From the NCBI RefSeq assembly GCF_023283985.1, contig NZ_JAKIKU010000007.1, positions 1 to 64,000 on the forward strand: a stretch of 64,000 nt of DNA. The letters are read 5' to 3'. The DNA comes from Shewanella electrodiphila (lineage in GTDB: Bacteria; Pseudomonadota; Gammaproteobacteria; Enterobacterales; Shewanellaceae). The notes under the pieces were generated by a model. That model was given only the letters and a program-made list of their open reading frames with translations. It was not told where the DNA came from and searched no databases. Below are positions 10,028 to 18,624 of this stretch, in pieces. Positions within the stretch are counted from its first letter, which is position 1. Each line of letters opens with the position of its first letter. Made by a program: the position numbers and the translations under genes.

Positions 10028-11535
10028 AATTAAAATATATTGTTACTTCATTTATCATTGGTTTTCTCGGCTTAGGTCAAGAGATTGTATGGGTTAAGCT
10101 AGTCTCTTTTTTAGCATCTTCAGTTCCTCAATCATTTTCATTTGTACTAGTCTTTTACGTACTGGGTATTGCTATTGGTGCTTATAAAGGTAGGACACTA
10201 GTCAATAGTCGGCTGCACCCATTAAGGATTGTTTCAAATCTTTTAGTTTTATCTTCTGCATCTGTTTTAATAGCTCCTATACTTTTGAATTATATAGTGT
10301 GGTCATATTTTTCTATCATTGTGATTCCTATGTTAATTATGTGGGGAGCGGCATTTAAAGGCGCAATATTTCCTCTTTTACATCATTGGTACAGTACTAA
10401 AGGGAAAAATTTAGGAGGCTCTCTTTCCACAGTGTATTTTGCAAATGTCTTAGGTTCCAGCTTCGGGCCTGTCGTAGTTGGTTTCATATTGCTAGATGTT
10501 TTTTCTGCTATGGAATTGCTAATTATACTCGGGATATTTGAAATTATAATGGCATTTATTTTATTGGCTCCAAATTATTCTAAAGTGCAATCATTACTAT
10601 TTACTATTGTCATCTCTCTTTTTTTAGTCATGTTTCATAATTCTAACGCATTCATGAAGGGAATTATTGAAAAAAAATTACCTAATGGTTTTAGTATTAA
10701 TCATTTTATTGAAAATAAACACGGTGTTATTTATACAGTAAAAAGCGAACAATCCCATTATGATAAGATCTATGGAGGGAACGTATATGATGGAGCATTT
10801 AGCGTTGATTTAGTTGATAATGTAAATGGAATCGATAGGGCTTTTTTGCTTACTTTACTTCATAAAAAACCTAAAAATATTTTAGTTATTGGTTTGAGTT
10901 CTGGTTCATGGTTAAGGGTTGTAGCTTCGATTCCAGGAGTGAAAAATATAGATGTTGTGGAAATTAATGATGCTTATAAGGAATTGATATCAAGGTATGA
11001 AGGTTATGAAATTTTAAGTGATAAAAGAATTAACTATTTTACTGGTGATGGTAGACAATTTGTAAGTAATGCTAGCAAGCAGAAAATTAAGTATGATCTT
11101 ATTGTAATAAATACTACATGGCATTGGAGAGCTTATACTACTAATTTATTATCTATCGATTTTTTTAAAATAGTAAAGAGTATTATGTCAGAAGAAGCTG
11201 TTTTCGCATTTAATTCAACATACTCCATCGATGTAGTTCATACAGTAAAGAAGGTATTTGATTACACTTATTTAAGAAGGAATTTTGTTTATAGTTCATT
11301 TATAGATATTAATGAAAGTTTAGGTTCTAAAGTCAATCGTATTTGTAGTTTAATTGCAGAAGGTATAGATGATCAACACTGCGGTAACTTGGACTTTAAG
11401 CATATGGCCGACACATTAAATACACCATTTTCAGAGTCTCTGAGTGATAAATTTAATACAGAACGCATGCCAGAGTTGGTAACCGATGATAACATGATTG
11501 TTGAATACAAATATGGAAAAGGTTTTTCACTTTAA
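10024..11535 (+). CDS. Membrane repeat two plus spermidine-synthase-like domain
   Basis: A 503-residue protein starting at GTG inside the stop of the previous gene. Residues 1-210 are about six membrane segments that repeat the preceding protein's opening pattern (GFLGLGQEIVWVKLVSFLA, then FYVLGIAIGAYKG). From about residue 285 there is a Rossmann fold like that of spermidine synthase: NILVIGLSSGSW, VVEIND, FTGDGRQFV and YDLIVINTT. Typical family members have GGGDG and an Asp-containing DSTDP-type loop; here both are altered (GLSSG, NTT), so aminopropyltransferase activity is doubtful. The gene is A+T-rich like its neighbours. It could be a transporter or a modifying enzyme acting at the membrane. 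Confidence 0.7.
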   Translation: MKLKYIVTSFIIGFLGLGQEIVWVKLVSFLASSVPQSFSFVLVFYVLGIAIGAYKGRTLVNSRLHPLRIVSNLLVLSSASVLIAPILLNYIVWSYFSIIVIPMLIMWGAAFKGAIFPLLHHWYSTKGKNLGGSLSTVYFANVLGSSFGPVVVGFILLDVFSAMELLIILGIFEIIMAFILLAPNYSKVQSLLFTIVISLFLVMFHNSNAFMKGIIEKKLPNGFSINHFIENKHGVIYTVKSEQSHYDKIYGGNVYDGAFSVDLVDNVNGIDRAFLLTLLHKKPKNILVIGLSSGSWLRVVASIPGVKNIDVVEINDAYKELISRYEGYEILSDKRINYFTGDGRQFVSNASKQKIKYDLIVINTTWHWRAYTTNLLSIDFFKIVKSIMSEEAVFAFNSTYSIDVVHTVKKVFDYTYLRRNFVYSSFIDINESLGSKVNRICSLIAEGIDDQHCGNLDFKHMADTLNTPFSESLSDKFNTERMPELVTDDNMIVEYKYGKGFSL

Positions 11536-11543
11536 GTTGATTT

Positions 11544-13163
11544 TTATTCTAAATTGTCATATGAGTATTGGCCTTGGACTATTCTAGTTATACTTTTAGG
11601 TTCCATATGATAATAACTAAAGTTTTTATCTTCGTTATCAATTTTTATGTTAGCAATATCTAGCAGTGATTGAAAAACAAAACTGTTTGTCAATGGTTTT
11701 TTTACATTTTTTTTAGCGTTTGATATTTTTTTACTTTTATATTTTATGAGTTTTTTTGAATGCCATAGGAAAAGTGGTACGTGGAAATTTTTTTTATTTA
11801 TTAAACCGTGGCCAGAACTTATACCGTCGTCAAATAAGCTTTCACCGTGATCTGAAGCATAGGTTATTGAACTTTTAATGTTCAACTCTTCTAAGAGTTT
11901 TATAGTTTTATAGATAATGAAATCTGTGTATAAGATAGTGTTATCATAAGCATTGTTTAATTTATTTATATTTCTTATGTCATAAAGATTTGTTTTGTTC
12001 CCATAATTTGATGGTGAATAGACATTGAATTGTTCAGGATATCTGTCGTTATAATCATGATGACTTCCTAAAAGATGCATAACAATAAACTTACTACCGT
12101 TACTTTTTAAAATTTCACTTAGCTTTGTAACGAGTTCAATATCGTATTTTGATGACGTATTATATGGAGAAGTATTTATAAATGATTTTTCAGAGGCTTC
12201 TGAAGCATATGTTGATATAATACTATCGTGTTCACCAATATAGCTTTGGTTCGATAACCAGTAACTTTTAAACCCAGCTTCTGTAAATGCTGAAATTATT
12301 GACTTTTCATTAAATAACACAGTCTCATTTTGTGGATTTTTTCTGGTTATTATTGTAGGAACTGAGTTCCGAGTTAAAGACCAGTTTGAATTGATATCCT
12401 GAAAAGAAATAATTTCGTCAATCGTTTCTAATAGCGGGTTAGTCTCTCTTTTATAACCATTAAGGTGCCAACGATCGAATCTAGATGTTTCTCCTATCAT
12501 CAGTACATGGACCTCTTCACCTTGAAAGTCTTTTTGAGCATTAAAACTAAACGTACTTTTATATTCATTCAGTTTTGATATTTGGTTTAATTCTTTGTAT
12601 GCAGATATTACTTTAGCTACAGTTCCTACTAGGAAACTTTCACCAAATTTTGATGTGGATTTTAGAAAATTGTCAGTTGAACTAGCATGAACATTAATTT
12701 CCAAGAGTAGGCATATGATCGTTAGTACCGATAATCCTATACTTGACACTTTAGCTTTAACTATTTCTTTATTTAATAAATTGCTTTTGTAGCAAAGATT
12801 TGAACTTATTTTAATCAGTAAAAATAGAAGGTAAAGAATATATAATAACAGCTCTTTGTAAGACGATAATTCTAATATTTCTCTCAGATTTGTTTCCAGT
12901 AATACTCCAATAATGTGTTCATTTGATGGAGTTTGGAAATGCCATACATACCAACTTTCCAAAGGTGAAATTAAAAGCCACGGCAAAGCTGTAATATAGA
13001 ACCATGATATTCTATTGATGATGATAAGAGCTGTAGTTAAAAAAGTGAGAGAAGCAACTATACCAGTTAAATTCACATGACCTAAATACATCAATAGAAT
13101 GTCTGGTATAAAAATTATTAGGTAGATGAAGGCAATATTTAAAACTTTGTTTTTTTCTTCCAT
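11544..13163 (-). CDS. Phosphoethanolamine transferase (EptA/CptA-type, sulfatase superfamily)
   Basis: A 539-residue inner-membrane enzyme with about five N-terminal membrane segments (roughly 8-28, 33-50, 54-66, 105-118, 139-155) and a periplasmic alkaline-phosphatase-like domain. The nucleophile motif is MIGETSRFDRW (Thr226). NSVPTI, GSHHDY and SDHGESLFDDG provide the expected metal and substrate sites. The family transfers phosphoethanolamine from phosphatidylethanolamine to lipid A or core sugars; the acceptor cannot be told here. It faces the split membrane pair tail to tail with an 8-base gap, is very A+T-rich, and lies 61 bases from the divergent ampD. Confidence 0.85.
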   Translation of the reverse strand: MEEKNKVLNIAFIYLIIFIPDILLMYLGHVNLTGIVASLTFLTTALIIINRISWFYITALPWLLISPLESWYVWHFQTPSNEHIIGVLLETNLREILELSSYKELLLYILYLLFLLIKISSNLCYKSNLLNKEIVKAKVSSIGLSVLTIICLLLEINVHASSTDNFLKSTSKFGESFLVGTVAKVISAYKELNQISKLNEYKSTFSFNAQKDFQGEEVHVLMIGETSRFDRWHLNGYKRETNPLLETIDEIISFQDINSNWSLTRNSVPTIITRKNPQNETVLFNEKSIISAFTEAGFKSYWLSNQSYIGEHDSIISTYASEASEKSFINTSPYNTSSKYDIELVTKLSEILKSNGSKFIVMHLLGSHHDYNDRYPEQFNVYSPSNYGNKTNLYDIRNINKLNNAYDNTILYTDFIIYKTIKLLEELNIKSSITYASDHGESLFDDGISSGHGLINKKNFHVPLFLWHSKKLIKYKSKKISNAKKNVKKPLTNSFVFQSLLDIANIKIDNEDKNFSYYHMEPKSITRIVQGQYSYDNLE

Positions 13164-13224
13164 TTTATGTATTTTATCTAATCAGTAATTATCAGAAAAT
13201 CCCCAACACTATTAAGGTGTCACT

Positions 13225-13773
13225 TTGAATCCTTCATGCAATAAAGGTTGGTTATATTTTGCCAGAAAATGCTTATCACCGCATTATAATTCGCGGCCTA
13301 CTAACGAAGTAAGTGCGCTGATTATTCATAATATTAGCCTGCCAGCGGGCTGTTATGGCTTGCCACATATTGATGGTTTATTTCTGGGGTGTTTAGATGT
13401 CGATTCAGACCCCAGTTTTGCTGATATTGCAGGGCTTGAGGTGTCGGCACATTTTTTAATTCGCCGTGATGGCGAGCTGGTGCAATATGTAAGCTGCGAT
13501 GACAGGGCCTGGCATGCAGGCGTATCGAGTCTTAATGGTCGAGAAGGCTGTAACGATTTTAGTATTGGTATAGAGCTTGAGGGGACTGATACAGATCCGT
13601 ATACCAATGAGCAATATCAAGTTTTAGTGCAATTAACCTTGGAGTTGTTTAATGAATATCCTATGCTTAATCAAAGTAAAATTGTAGGACATTGCGACAT
13701 AGCACCTGGACGTAAAACAGACCCAGGGGAGAGCTTTGATTGGCAACGCTATTTGGGAATGCTATCGGGTTAA
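13225..13773 (+). CDS. ampD: 1,6-anhydro-N-acetylmuramyl-L-alanine amidase AmpD
   Basis: A 182-residue cytoplasmic zinc amidase that removes the peptide from anhydro-muropeptides during cell-wall recycling. His35 in LIIHNISLP and the C-terminal GHCDIAPGRKTDPG supply the zinc ligands (two His and Asp), and IGIELEG supplies the catalytic Glu. The start is TTG at 13225, with AAGGTG about 5 bases upstream; the following SCNKGWLYFARKCLSPHYNSRP aligns with the E. coli N-terminus, so no better start exists. Through muropeptide levels AmpD can influence AmpR/ampC-type induction, although no ampC is seen here. Confidence 0.93.
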   Translation: MNPSCNKGWLYFARKCLSPHYNSRPTNEVSALIIHNISLPAGCYGLPHIDGLFLGCLDVDSDPSFADIAGLEVSAHFLIRRDGELVQYVSCDDRAWHAGVSSLNGREGCNDFSIGIELEGTDTDPYTNEQYQVLVQLTLELFNEYPMLNQSKIVGHCDIAPGRKTDPGESFDWQRYLGMLSG

Positions 13774-13876
13774 GTGTGAGTCTCAATTAATGCGCATTCT
13801 CGATTGCAGTTGATTCATATACCAACATCAACCAGATTTTTAAGCTTTCACTTCTAAAGCTGTAAACAGGAGTCAC

Positions 13877-14728
13877 ATGGCACTATTTTCTTTATTAATT
13901 GCGATCATGGTCGAAAGGCTTAAGCTTTTACCTGCCAATTGGCAGTTTGATTCAATGCTAGCCAGGTATCAGCAATTGTTTTGGAAAGATAACAAGTTTG
14001 ATTCACCGCTTGCTGTTTCTGCAGTGGTGTTAATTCCTGCCATTATTGTTTTTCTTACATTATTTCTCATAGACGGTGTATTTTATGACTTGGTTACCCT
14101 GTTGTTGTGGGTTGCAATTGCTATTTTTTGTTTAAGCCATCAATCTCTTCGTAGTAGTTTTAAAAAGTACATGTTGGCGGCCTGCCGTGGAGATGTACAA
14201 GCTTGTTACCATTACGCTGAGCACCTAGATTGTACTGAATGTTTAGATGCCATTGATGAAAAAGATTTAGGCCAGCAAATCGGTAAAACGGTTGCTTGGG
14301 TTAATTACCGCTATTATGGCGCAGTGGCATTATTTCTGATTTTCTTTGGCCCTGTTGGCGCAGTACTTTATTGTTCAGTTCGTTTTTATGAGCAATATAA
14401 TCAACAGAATAAACTCGAGATGCCATTTATCAGTCAATTACTCTTTTTGCTTGATTGGATCCCGAGTCGGGTGTTCAGTTTTGGTTTTGTGTTGAGTGGG
14501 CATTTTGCATCTGGGATCTCAGAATGGCGCAAGCAAGTATTTAACGCTAACAATTCTGCTAAAAATATTGTCACTTATACCGCGCTCGCTGCTGAAACAC
14601 TTCCTGAGTCAACTTCAGCTCCTGTTTGTGTACAACCAACATTGGCATTGCTGGCACTCAGTAAACGTAACTTTATTTTGCTGCTTACCGTACTATCGGT
14701 GCTAACGATTTTTGGATTAGTGAGTTAG
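13877..14728 (+). CDS. ampE: Inner-membrane regulatory protein AmpE
   Basis: A 283-residue membrane protein of the AmpE family (CobD/CbiB-related fold), starting MALFSLLIAIMVERL. Hydrophobic segments lie near residues 50-70, 72-90, 140-165 and at the C-terminus (about 260-280). It follows ampD by about 100 bases in the conserved ampDE order. AmpE has been linked to beta-lactam signalling; its biochemical activity is not established. Confidence 0.9.
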   Translation: MALFSLLIAIMVERLKLLPANWQFDSMLARYQQLFWKDNKFDSPLAVSAVVLIPAIIVFLTLFLIDGVFYDLVTLLLWVAIAIFCLSHQSLRSSFKKYMLAACRGDVQACYHYAEHLDCTECLDAIDEKDLGQQIGKTVAWVNYRYYGAVALFLIFFGPVGAVLYCSVRFYEQYNQQNKLEMPFISQLLFLLDWIPSRVFSFGFVLSGHFASGISEWRKQVFNANNSAKNIVTYTALAAETLPESTSAPVCVQPTLALLALSKRNFILLLTVLSVLTIFGLVS

Positions 14729-15122
14729 GTTGACGCGAGATTGCTAATCTTTATAAATACGAATGATTAATATTAATTAATGTATAACTAATATTAAATT
14801 GAAATAGAAAAACAGTTTTTATTTTTTAACCATTCAATTGCTGCATTTACTGCTAATGTTTAACAGAAATTGTGGCTGATGTAATCACTTTAAATAGGTT
14901 TACTTGATTCGCAGCCCTTCCGTGGTCGCGTTTAGTAAATGGTCAGACCCCTTTGAAGGTTTTTTTCGTTATGCTCTTATTCTATTACGAAGTCGAGCGT
15001 TTAAAACCTTCACCTAACATCCATTCAACACTAGCCTAACTAGACATCAAATGTTTGATTTGATAAAGTGCGCTATCTCATATAAATTGGTAAGACCAAT
15101 TGACAACGGAGCTGAGGGCCAA
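14729..15122 (+). promoter_or_regulatory. pdhR: pdhR control region
   Basis: This 394-base stretch between ampE and pdhR has no gene. It contains the perfect PdhR operator at 15085-15101, a weaker look-alike at about 14938-14952 (ATGGTCAGACC), and candidate promoter hexamers TTGATA (15060-15065) and TATAAA (15081-15086) with a short 15-base spacer. An upstream in-frame ATG at 15051 would overlap the operator and is unlikely to be the true start. Confidence 0.55.
15085..15101. promoter_or_regulatory. PdhR operator
   Basis: AATTGGT-AAG-ACCAATT is a perfect palindrome and matches the PdhR consensus ATTGGTnnnACCAAT exactly. It lies 21 bases before the pdhR start and overlaps or follows the candidate -10, as expected for pyruvate-sensitive autorepression of the pdhR-aceEF transcript. 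Confidence 0.88.
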
Positions 15123-15875
15123 ATGGCTTATAGCAAAATAACCCAGCCTAAAATTTCAGATGTGATCATGGAGCAATTAGAGCGCATGATCCTTGAAGGT
15201 AGTTTACAGCCTGGCCAGAAGTTACCGCCTGAGCGTGAACTGGCTTTGCAGTTTGAAGTGTCTCGTCCTTCATTACGCGAAGCGATCCAGAAGCTAGAAG
15301 CCAAAGGGCTTTTAATGCGTCGCCAAGGTGGTGGCACCTATGTAAAAGAACAACTATGGCAAAGCCTTGCCGATCCTATTGTTGAGTTGATGCACAATGA
15401 TTCAGAAAGTCAGTATGACTTACTGGAATTTCGTCATGCAACAGAAGGAATGATGGCTTATTTTGCCGCACTTCGTGGAAATGACGCTGATATGCAAAGC
15501 ATTAAGCGTTCTATCAACGAAGTGGAAGCTGCAGCTAATGTTGAAGCACAAGCAGATGCGATTGTACGTTTTTATCGTGCTGTTGCCGAAGCTTCACATA
15601 ATGTGGCGATGTTACACCTAGTACTTAGTTTAACCCCTGTGTTGCACAAGAACGTAGCACAGAACCTAGAGCTTCTAAGCCGCCGCGAAGAAGCATCTAC
15701 AATGGCGAATGAGCACAGACGAGCATTACTCGCTGCTATCGTTCGTCGCGACCCTGATGCGGCACGTGAAGCCTCGAACGAACATTTAAGTTACATCGAG
15801 GAAGTCATGTTGTCTGTGAGGGAAGAAGACAGTCGGTTGCAGCGTAGCTTGCGCCGTTTAAAGAGCGGTGTTTGA
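15123..15875 (+). CDS. pdhR: Pyruvate dehydrogenase complex repressor PdhR
   Basis: A 250-residue GntR-family (FadR subfamily) regulator. The N-terminal winged helix includes LPPERELALQFEVSRPSLREAI and a GGGTYV wing; the C-terminal helical FCD domain binds pyruvate. I place the start at 15123 (MAYSKI) because it aligns with E. coli PdhR and follows GAGGG; the ATG at 15051 adds 24 residues encoded by the operator region. It heads the pdhR-aceE-aceF cluster, and its own operator lies just upstream. Confidence 0.95.
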   Translation: MAYSKITQPKISDVIMEQLERMILEGSLQPGQKLPPERELALQFEVSRPSLREAIQKLEAKGLLMRRQGGGTYVKEQLWQSLADPIVELMHNDSESQYDLLEFRHATEGMMAYFAALRGNDADMQSIKRSINEVEAAANVEAQADAIVRFYRAVAEASHNVAMLHLVLSLTPVLHKNVAQNLELLSRREEASTMANEHRRALLAAIVRRDPDAAREASNEHLSYIEEVMLSVREEDSRLQRSLRRLKSGV

Positions 15876-15882
15876 TACAAAT

Positions 15883-15901
15883 TATAGTGATAATCATTAT
15901 A
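15883..15901. promoter_or_regulatory. Fur-box-like palindrome upstream of aceE
   Basis: TATAGTGATAATCATTATA matches the classical 19-base Fur consensus GATAATGATAATCATTATC at 16 of 19 positions by my count. It lies between the pdhR stop and the aceE start, 49 bases from the latter. This suggests iron-linked control of aceE, but no binding evidence is available. Confidence 0.45.
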
Positions 15902-15949
15902 AATTGACCGAAACACATTAATTATCAGTATCTAGAGAAGGACAGCGAC

Positions 15950-18613
15950 ATGTCTGAAGATATGCTACAAGACTTAGATCCATTAGAAACTCAAGAATGG
16001 GTAGATTCACTGCAAGCCGTATTAGAGCAAGAAGGCCCTGAACGTGCGCATTTTCTACTTGAACAATTAATCGATAAAGCTCGCCGCAATGGTACCCATC
16101 TACCATATAAAGCGACGACAGCTTATTTGAATACGATTCCTTCAGGCCAAGAGCCGCATATGCCTGGCGATCAGGAAATGGAACGTCGCATTCGTGCAAT
16201 CGTTCGTTGGAATGCACTTGCAATGGTATTACGTGGTTCTAAAAAAGATTTAGAACTAGGTGGTCACATTTCAAGTTTTGCCTCTAGTGCGACTATTTAT
16301 GACGTGTGTTTTAACCACTTCTTCCGTGCTCCAAATGAAAAAGACGGTGGCGATTTAGTTTATTACCAAGGTCATATCGCACCGGGTATTTATTCTCGTT
16401 CGTTCCTTGAAGGGCGTATTAGCGAAGACCAAATGAATGGTTTCCGTCAAGAAGTTGATGGCAAAGGTTTATCTTCATACCCGCATCCTAAGTTAATGCC
16501 TGACTACTGGCAGTTCCCGACGGTATCGATGGGTCTTGGTCCTATTCAAGCCATCTATCAAGCACGTTTCCTTAAGTATCTAACTGACCGTGGCTTAAAA
16601 GATTGCTCTGAGCAAACTGTTTACTGTTTCTTGGGTGATGGTGAGTGTGATGAGCCTGAAACATTAGGTGCTATCGGTCTTGCTGCCCGTGAAGAATTAG
16701 ATAACTTAGTCTTTATCGTTAACTGTAACTTACAACGTCTTGATGGCCCTGTTCGTGGTAACGGTAAGATCATTCAAGAGCTAGAAGGCGAGTTCCGCGG
16801 CGCAGGCTGGGAAGCAGTTAAAGTGATTTGGGGTCGCTACTGGGATCCATTACTTGCACGTGACACTAGCGGTAAATTATTGCAGTTGATGGAAGAAACC
16901 GTCGATGGTGAATACCAGAACTGTAAAGCGAAAGGTGGCGCGTACACTCGTGAGCACTTCTTTGGCAAATACCCAGAAACAGCGGAAATGGTTGCTAACA
17001 TGTCAGATGATGACATTTGGCGTCTAAACCGTGGTGGTCATGATCCAGTTAAGATTTATGCTGCACTACAACATGCTAAAAATACCAAAGGTCGTCCAAC
17101 AGTAATCCTTGCTAAAACAGTAAAAGGTTATGGTATGGGTGATGCGGGTGAAGGTAAAAACATCGCACATAACGTGAAGAAAATGGGTGTTGAGTCACTT
17201 AAGTACTTCCGCGATCGTTTCAATATCCCAATTAGCGATGATCAGTTAGAAGATATTCCTTACTATCATCCTGGTGCTGACTCAGAAGAAGTTAAGTACC
17301 TTAAAGCGCGCCGTGAAACTTTACATGGTGCTATGCCAAAACGTCTTGAGAAATTCTCACAAGATATCGAAGTACCATCATTGAAGATTTTCGACTCAGT
17401 ACTTAAAGGTTCTAACGGTCGTCAAATCTCAAGCACAATGTCATTTGTACGTATTTTAACTGCATTGCTGAAAGACAAAAAAATCGGCAAACAAATCGTA
17501 CCGATTATTCCTGATGAAGCACGTACCTTTGGCATGGAAGGTTTATTCCGCCAAGTGGGTATTTATGCTCATGAAGGACAAAAGTACGAACCACAAGATT
17601 CAGATCAAGTTGCTTACTACCGTGAAGATAAAACCGGCCAAGTATTGCAAGAAGGGATTAACGAGTTAGGTGCAATGTCATCTTGGGTTGCTGCGGCAAC
17701 AAGTTACTCAGTTAACGATACCCCAATGATCCCATTCTACATCTACTACTCAATGTTTGGTTTCCAACGTATTGGCGACATGGCATGGGCAGCAGGTGAT
17801 ATGCGAGCTCGTGGCTTCATGGTGGGTGGTACATCTGGTCGTACTACATTGAATGGTGAAGGTCTTCAGCATCAAGATGGTCACAGCCATGTACTTGCGA
17901 ATACGATTCCAAACTGTATTTCTTATGACCCGACTTACGGTTACGAAATCGCAGTGATTGTTCAAGATGGTATTCGTCGCATGTATGGTGAGCAGGAAGA
18001 TGTTTTCTACTACCTAACAACGATGAACGAAAACTACGAACAACTTGCTATGCCAGAAGGCAGCGAAGAAGGCATTGTTAAAGGTATCTACAAGTTAGAA
18101 ACCCTTCAAGGTAGTGGTAAAGGTTCAGTCCAGTTAATGGGTAGCGGTACTATCTTAGAGCAAGTGCGCAAAGCAGCTGTCGCGTTATCAAAAGATTTTG
18201 GTATTACTGCAGATGTATTCAGCGTGACTAGCTTTAACGAGTTAACTCGTGATGGCCAAGCAGCTGAGCGTTATAACATGCTCCATCCGACTGAAGCGCC
18301 AAAAGTACCTTATATTTCTGAAGTGCTATCAAAAGATGCGCCAGCAATTGTTGCTACAGATTATATGAAGGTTTACGGCGAGCAATTACGTGCTTACATT
18401 CCTACAGATTATAAAGTGCTAGGTACTGACGGTTTCGGTCGCAGTGATAGCCGTGACAACTTACGTCACCACTTTGAAGTAGATGCTAAGTTCATCGTTG
18501 TTGCTTCATTAAAAGCCCTTGTTGACCGTAACGAAATACCAGTTGATGTGCTCACTAAAGCCATCAAAGAATATGGTATCGACGTTGATAAGATTAATCC
18601 ACAGTACGCATAG
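15950..18613 (+). CDS. aceE: Pyruvate dehydrogenase E1 component
   Basis: An 887-residue homodimeric-type E1, the same length as E. coli AceE. It decarboxylates pyruvate with thiamine diphosphate and acetylates the lipoyl groups of AceF. The ThDP/Mg motif starts at G229-D230-G231 (GDGECDEPE) and ends in [11 protein letters not shown]. The conserved [20 protein letters not shown] and [18 protein letters not shown] segments of the C-terminal half are intact. AAGGACAG precedes the ATG. It is followed by aceF after 11 bases. Confidence 0.97.
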   Translation: MSEDMLQDLDPLETQEWVDSLQAVLEQEGPERAHFLLEQLIDKARRNGTHLPYKATTAYLNTIPSGQEPHMPGDQEMERRIRAIVRWNALAMVLRGSKKDLELGGHISSFASSATIYDVCFNHFFRAPNEKDGGDLVYYQGHIAPGIYSRSFLEGRISEDQMNGFRQEVDGKGLSSYPHPKLMPDYWQFPTVSMGLGPIQAIYQARFLKYLTDRGLKDCSEQTVYCFLGDGECDEPETLGAIGLAAREELDNLVFIVNCNLQRLDGPVRGNGKIIQELEGEFRGAGWEAVKVIWGRYWDPLLARDTSGKLLQLMEETVDGEYQNCKAKGGAYTREHFFGKYPETAEMVANMSDDDIWRLNRGGHDPVKIYAALQHAKNTKGRPTVILAKTVKGYGMGDAGEGKNIAHNVKKMGVESLKYFRDRFNIPISDDQLEDIPYYHPGADSEEVKYLKARRETLHGAMPKRLEKFSQDIEVPSLKIFDSVLKGSNGRQISSTMSFVRILTALLKDKKIGKQIVPIIPDEARTFGMEGLFRQVGIYAHEGQKYEPQDSDQVAYYREDKTGQVLQEGINELGAMSSWVAAATSYSVNDTPMIPFYIYYSMFGFQRIGDMAWAAGDMRARGFMVGGTSGRTTLNGEGLQHQDGHSHVLANTIPNCISYDPTYGYEIAVIVQDGIRRMYGEQEDVFYYLTTMNENYEQLAMPEGSEEGIVKGIYKLETLQGSGKGSVQLMGSGTILEQVRKAAVALSKDFGITADVFSVTSFNELTRDGQAAERYNMLHPTEAPKVPYISEVLSKDAPAIVATDYMKVYGEQLRAYIPTDYKVLGTDGFGRSDSRDNLRHHFEVDAKFIVVASLKALVDRNEIPVDVLTKAIKEYGIDVDKINPQYA

Positions 18614-18624
18614 AGAGAAACAAA

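Noticed and set aside
9431..13163. Prophage or transposon origin of the nadC-ampD island
   Set aside because: No integrase, transposase, attachment repeats or phage genes are visible; only composition and position suggest transfer.
15051..15122. Upstream ATG of pdhR
   Set aside because: It would translate the PdhR operator and candidate promoter; family alignment and a ribosome site favour 15123.
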